64,000 nucleotides of DNA. Origin: Ahaetulla prasina (taxonomy: Eukaryota; Chordata; Lepidosauria; Squamata; Colubridae). The notes beneath the pieces were generated by a model. It was given only the letters and a program-made list of their open reading frames with translations, was not told the origin of the DNA and searched no databases. The stretch covers positions 227,710,794-227,774,793 of the forward strand of contig NC_080540.1 in NCBI RefSeq assembly GCF_028640845.1, given 5' to 3'. Positions 60,502 to 64,000 of this stretch are shown piece after piece (position 1 is the stretch's first letter; each line of letters starts with the position of its first letter). Made by a program: the position numbers and the translations under genes.

Positions 60502-61200
60502 GGTTTCCTGTTCTTCTGAAGTCAGTTTTTTTGGCATATAAATCTTCTTAAAACAGAGGGCAGAGGAAATAAAATATCCAAATTTCTTTCCTCTCTATGC
60601 CTAAAGTAAAGAGGCATGTTGCTTTTCTAAGATTACAACATTTGGGGACTTTGTCACAATATTGTCAGATAATTGATCAGCCTGAAAATAATATGAATCT
60701 AATGGTCTTTAACTTTGTATGCAATCATTGATTCTATAATCACAATGAATTCAAACTGGAGGAAAATATAGGTTCTATTAGCGTTTTCTCCCAATTTTCC
60801 TCATAGGTTCAGATTAAGAGTACAAATGGATAAGTCTAACAGCTTTACTTTTGCAAAATCTGTTATTTCAATGTGATGAAATCTTTTCAGCCTCACTGCT
60901 TACTGATTTGGGAAAAACATGCGATAATATCTGTAATTTATGTTATGCAAGAATGCCTCCTTTACTCCTTTTCTCGATGTTTGCATTTTTGCAAATTGCA
61001 GAGAGATAAAGGTAGAAGGTGGCATACTTATTTGTAATATGGGCATTTTTTAAAAAAAATTAAAACAATGGGCTGTGTTGCAACATTTTTCTAAATATAA
61101 ATATTGGTATGCACATGCATTGCAGGCTGTTTGGTATGAAAATGATAATTTCTGTCTAAAATTTCATCTGTATGAAATGTTTTATCGGCTCCAATTTAGG

Positions 61201-61591
61201 CAGGCAGTCCTTGACTTATGACCACAACTGACCCCAAAGTTTAGTTTACTAAGCGAGACATTTGTTAAATGAGTTTTGTCCCATTTTACAATGTTTCTTG
61301 CCACAGTTGTTAAGTGGATCATTGCAGTTGTCAACTTAGTAACAGGGTTATTAGGTGAATCTGGTTTCCTCACTGACTTTGTCAGAAGCTCACAAAAACT
61401 GATCATATGACCCTGGGACACTGCGATTGTCATAAATATGAGCCAGTTGCCAACATCTGAATTTTGATCACATGACCATAGGGGTGTTGCAACGGTCGTA
61501 AGCATGAAAAACGGTCATAAGTTACTTTTTACAGTGCCGTCATAACTTTGAATGGTCACTAAACGAACTGTTGTAAGTCGAGGACTATCTG
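61201..61591 (+). mobile_element. Tigger-like non-autonomous element
   Basis: Begins CAGGCAGTCCTTGACTTATG and ends GTTGTAAGTCGAGGACTATCTG, followed by TA. It is 391 bp long, the most complete of the four copies, and lies in direct orientation about 1.1 kb downstream of the previous one. It has no transposase frame. Confidence 0.8.
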
Positions 61592-62967
61592 TAGTTCATG
61601 GGGATGACCTTTTAAATTTATAAGTTAAACCTATTTCTCCTGGAATATTTAATATTGAGAGGTAGACGTGTAATTACAAAGAAATGTACCTTGATTCAAA
61701 AGCTGTTTTTCACATTTCTTCTTTCTTCACTGAATGCAACCTTTATTGCTGTCACCTTCATTAATAATTTGAGGCTTAACAAAAAGCACTTTTTATCAGA
61801 ATCACCATTATCATCTTTTGTGCTTAAAGAATATTCTGCAAAGTGCAAAGAAAGTATATGTTGAATATTCAAAATAATTCTTGAACGTATCTATAGAACT
61901 GCCATTGATTGGCATTGAAAAACCCTGAATGCTAATTTATTATGAAAACTTGGAGATTTTTAAAAATATAGAGAGAGTCAACAGGTAGACAAAGAAAATT
62001 CAGACCTTTGATGACCCCTGGTGAATAAATTTAGCACTGCATTGAGTTAACAGCTTTAAAATGCTTCTTACAATGAAATCCTGTACATTCTCTGAGTCAT
62101 ATAACAAAGAGGATATTTTTTAAAAAAAAATATTATGGATGCTTATACACTTTTTAATGTTTAGTCTATGATTACTGGTTATAGAGATGATCTTTTTAGA
62201 GATAACAATAGCTCTTGAGAGAATAAAACTACAGAGACTATTTCAATGTAGATTTAAAAGGTTTATTACAGAGAAAAAGCAACTTACATAATAACTCTCA
62301 TTTGTTAAAGAGCCTGATGTTTTGTATTTGGAATTCTTCAAGTATTATTCTGTGGAAAATGTCTTGATTTAAACCAAAGCTCTATGTACGTGTGTAATTT
62401 CACAGAGAAGCATTTTAGCAAACTGGTATTTTTAAAGTGCAGCACACACAACACACTAAAAATATACCCGTGTGACATTTATCTGATATAAAAAATAATT
62501 TGACAGTAGAAAATATGATTATCACTCCTTTTGTTTTTTAAAGGTGAATGAGCAAAATAGTGCTGTGCACCAGCATGTCAGGACAAAAATCGCCAGCTGT
62601 AAGTTAAACTGGTGCAAAGAAGTAACCTTTAGGTTTCTGGAAAACATACCATAAATTGCACACATAGTCATGTAGCCTTATGGATGGCAAGGAAGTTAGA
62701 GGGCCCAAATTGCATTCATTGGCCCAGCCTCACGCTCCCCTCTGTGGACCAAACTGTCCTGCCCCACATGATCTCCCAAACCAGAAACATACAAGTTATC
62801 AGAGAGCAGAGGTGGAGAACGGTTTTACAATCTTATGCGGCTGCATTCAGAAGATTCAGAACTGTGATTGACTGACTGATTGTATGCCATCAAGTCATTG
62901 TCAGCTCTTTGCCACTGTACCGATTGATGTTCTCCGGGTTCTTCTCCAAGGAACAGACGCTTTAGAT

Positions 62968-63088
62968 CAGTGATGGGGAACAATGGACTCTTTATGACTT
63001 GTGGACTTCAACTCCCAGCAGGGCTGGCTCAGGAATTCTGGGAATTGAAGTCCACAAGTCATAAAAGAGCCATCGTTCCCCACTCCTG
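62968..63088. mobile_element. Small hAT-like element (121 bp)
   Basis: Ends CAGTGATGGGGAACAATGG and CCATCGTTCCCCACTCCTG are imperfect inverted repeats. The inner palindrome 'atgacttgtggacttcaact' / 'gaagtccacaagtcat' is shared with the 46,554 element. Flanks ctttagat and tcctagag agree at only half of the positions, so the target duplication is unproven. Confidence 0.7.
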
Positions 63089-63127
63089 TCCTAGAGGAAC
63101 CTGGGTCTGTAAAATGGAAGGATGGAG

Positions 63128-63230
63128 AGGAGAAATAATTATAATTATAATTTTAAATTTTATTTAATATATATTCCACCTTTATTATTTTTATAACTCA
63201 AGACGGTGAACATAACTCGTATTCCTTTCT
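63128..63230 (-). mobile_element. SINE/LINE tail fragment, antisense
   Basis: An ATA-rich start, then 'attccacctttattattttt' and 'aactcaagacggtgaacata', the antisense of a squamate CORE-SINE 3' tail. Only the tail is recognisable. Confidence 0.45.
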
Positions 63231-63489
63231 CCAACTCCCCCAACCATACCTGAATATGTGTTTAATCTTGGTGATTATGCAAATGACATTTTACTTGGAG
63301 GATTTCTTTTTTAAAAAAATAATCCTACCTATGAATTAGATATAGGTTAGTTGGCAGCTAACAATCAGCTGTTAAACTTGTGGTCACCTTTCACAATTTG
63401 CTGATGGAAGCAACATATAAACTCAGGGTAGCAACTAAATAATTCCACTAATTTTGGCAGTATGAAAACAAATATGAAAAGATAAACCC

Positions 63490-63990
63490 CTTGGGGGTGG
63501 GGAGGTCTTCAGGCAGCCTTGATTTCTGGTGACTACATGGAGAAGTCTCTGCAGTTTTCTTTGCAAAATTTTTGGAAGTGGCTTACCATTGCTTTCTTCC
63601 TGGGGCTGAGAGAGTAACTGATCCTAAGTCACTGAACCAATAGTGGGATTCAAAAAAAATTACTACCAGTTCTGTGGGTGTGGCTTGGTGGTGTGGCTTG
63701 GTGAGCGTGGCAGGGGAAGGATACTGTAAAATCTCCATTCCCTCCCCACTCTAGAGGAAGGTTACTGCAAAATCCCCATTTCCTCCTGATCATCTGGGAC
63801 TATCTGAGAATAGATGCGGCCAGTCGGAGATGGTATTTACCGGTTCTCTGAACTACTCAAAATTTCCGCTACCGGTTCTCCAGAACTGGTCAGAACCTGC
63901 TGAATACTAACTCTGCACTGAACCAACTTTGCCCAAGGATGGACTACAAATCAGTCTTCCCTCTCTTTAGTTCAGCACTAAGAACATATA
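63490..63990 (-). mobile_element. CORE-SINE, antisense, split by a hAT element
   Basis: The left piece (63,490-63,637) carries 'tctggtgactacatggagaa', 'tctgcagttttctttgcaaa' and 'gaagtggcttaccattgctt', ending 'gatcctaagtcactgaac'. The right piece (63,924-63,990) resumes with 'caactttgcccaaggatgga'. Removing the hAT insertion and one 8-bp copy restores a continuous SINE. Confidence 0.7.
63638..63915. mobile_element. Non-autonomous hAT element with perfect 8-bp target duplication
   Basis: Ends CAATAGTGGGATTCA and TGAATACTAACTCTG are diverged versions of the ends at 40,318. The target cactgaac is exact at 63,630-63,637 and 63,916-63,923. It is 278 bp long and shares 'ggatactgtaaaatctccat' and 'tactcaaaatttc' with the 40.3 kb copy. 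Confidence 0.93.
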
Positions 63991-64000
63991 TCCATATGCA

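Larger units (their letters stand above)
44421..64000. other. Intergenic region downstream of GLIS3
   Basis: No exon of a further gene was recognised on either strand. Repeat content is listed separately. The stretches 44,800-45,620, 47,060-47,320, 47,510-48,230, 48,900-49,920, 50,130-52,110, 52,480-53,300, 53,570-54,150, 57,920-58,700, 60,510-61,200 and 61,600-62,960 contain nothing I can identify. The piece 52,256-52,480 has an LTR-like look (antisense AATAAA) but no boundaries. Confidence 0.75.

Noticed and set aside
44421..64000. Search for RFX3 or SLC1A1 exons downstream of GLIS3
   Set aside because: No stretch with a recognisable RFX DNA-binding domain or glutamate-transporter segment with splice sites was found on either strand.

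Overview
The window is vertebrate nuclear DNA, most likely from a snake. It contains the 3' half of one gene, GLIS3, on the + strand, followed by its long 3' untranslated region and about 19.5 kb of intergenic DNA. The organism call rests on the repeats: two CR1-type LINE ends with the AATAG/ATTCT tail known as Snake1, L2-type LINEs, Sauria-like tRNA SINEs, Penelope-like elements, Tigger-like elements and many short hAT elements with 8-bp target duplications. There are no bacterial-style operons.

Layout. Positions 1-39,596 hold the last six coding exons of GLIS3 and the introns between them: 880-990 (fifth C2H2 zinc finger), 11,885-12,026, 24,522-24,669, 28,882-29,066, 37,387-37,569 and 39,472-39,596 (stop codon). 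The six pieces add to 894 nt, exactly 297 codons plus a stop, and every splice phase fits. The 3' UTR probably runs to about 44,420, where AATAAA signals cluster. Everything after that is intergenic. In mammals the next gene in this direction is RFX3, but none of it is visible here.

The introns and intergenic DNA are a mosaic of repeats. (i) At least eight complete non-autonomous hAT copies have 8-bp duplications that can be read directly; two lie in the 3' UTR and one splits a SINE. (ii) Four Tigger-like (pogo-type) copies. (iii) L2, CR1, Snake1, L1 and one other non-LTR LINE remnant. (iv) Two convincing solo LTRs and one probable LTR, all in minus orientation. (v) Many microsatellites, several of which are visibly the tails of LINEs or abut Penelope-like ends.

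The most interesting signal is a set of three sequence-distinct Penelope-like families (14.1-15.8 and 23.7 kb; 44.6-44.8 kb; 54.2-54.4 kb). They share a hammerhead-ribozyme-like core: CTGANGA, one extra base, a short hairpin, then GAAACGTC and a CAAGA-like continuation. In all three families a minus copy sits left of a plus copy, giving a head-to-head dyad with the ends pointing outward. All family names are from recognition by eye; no database search was run.
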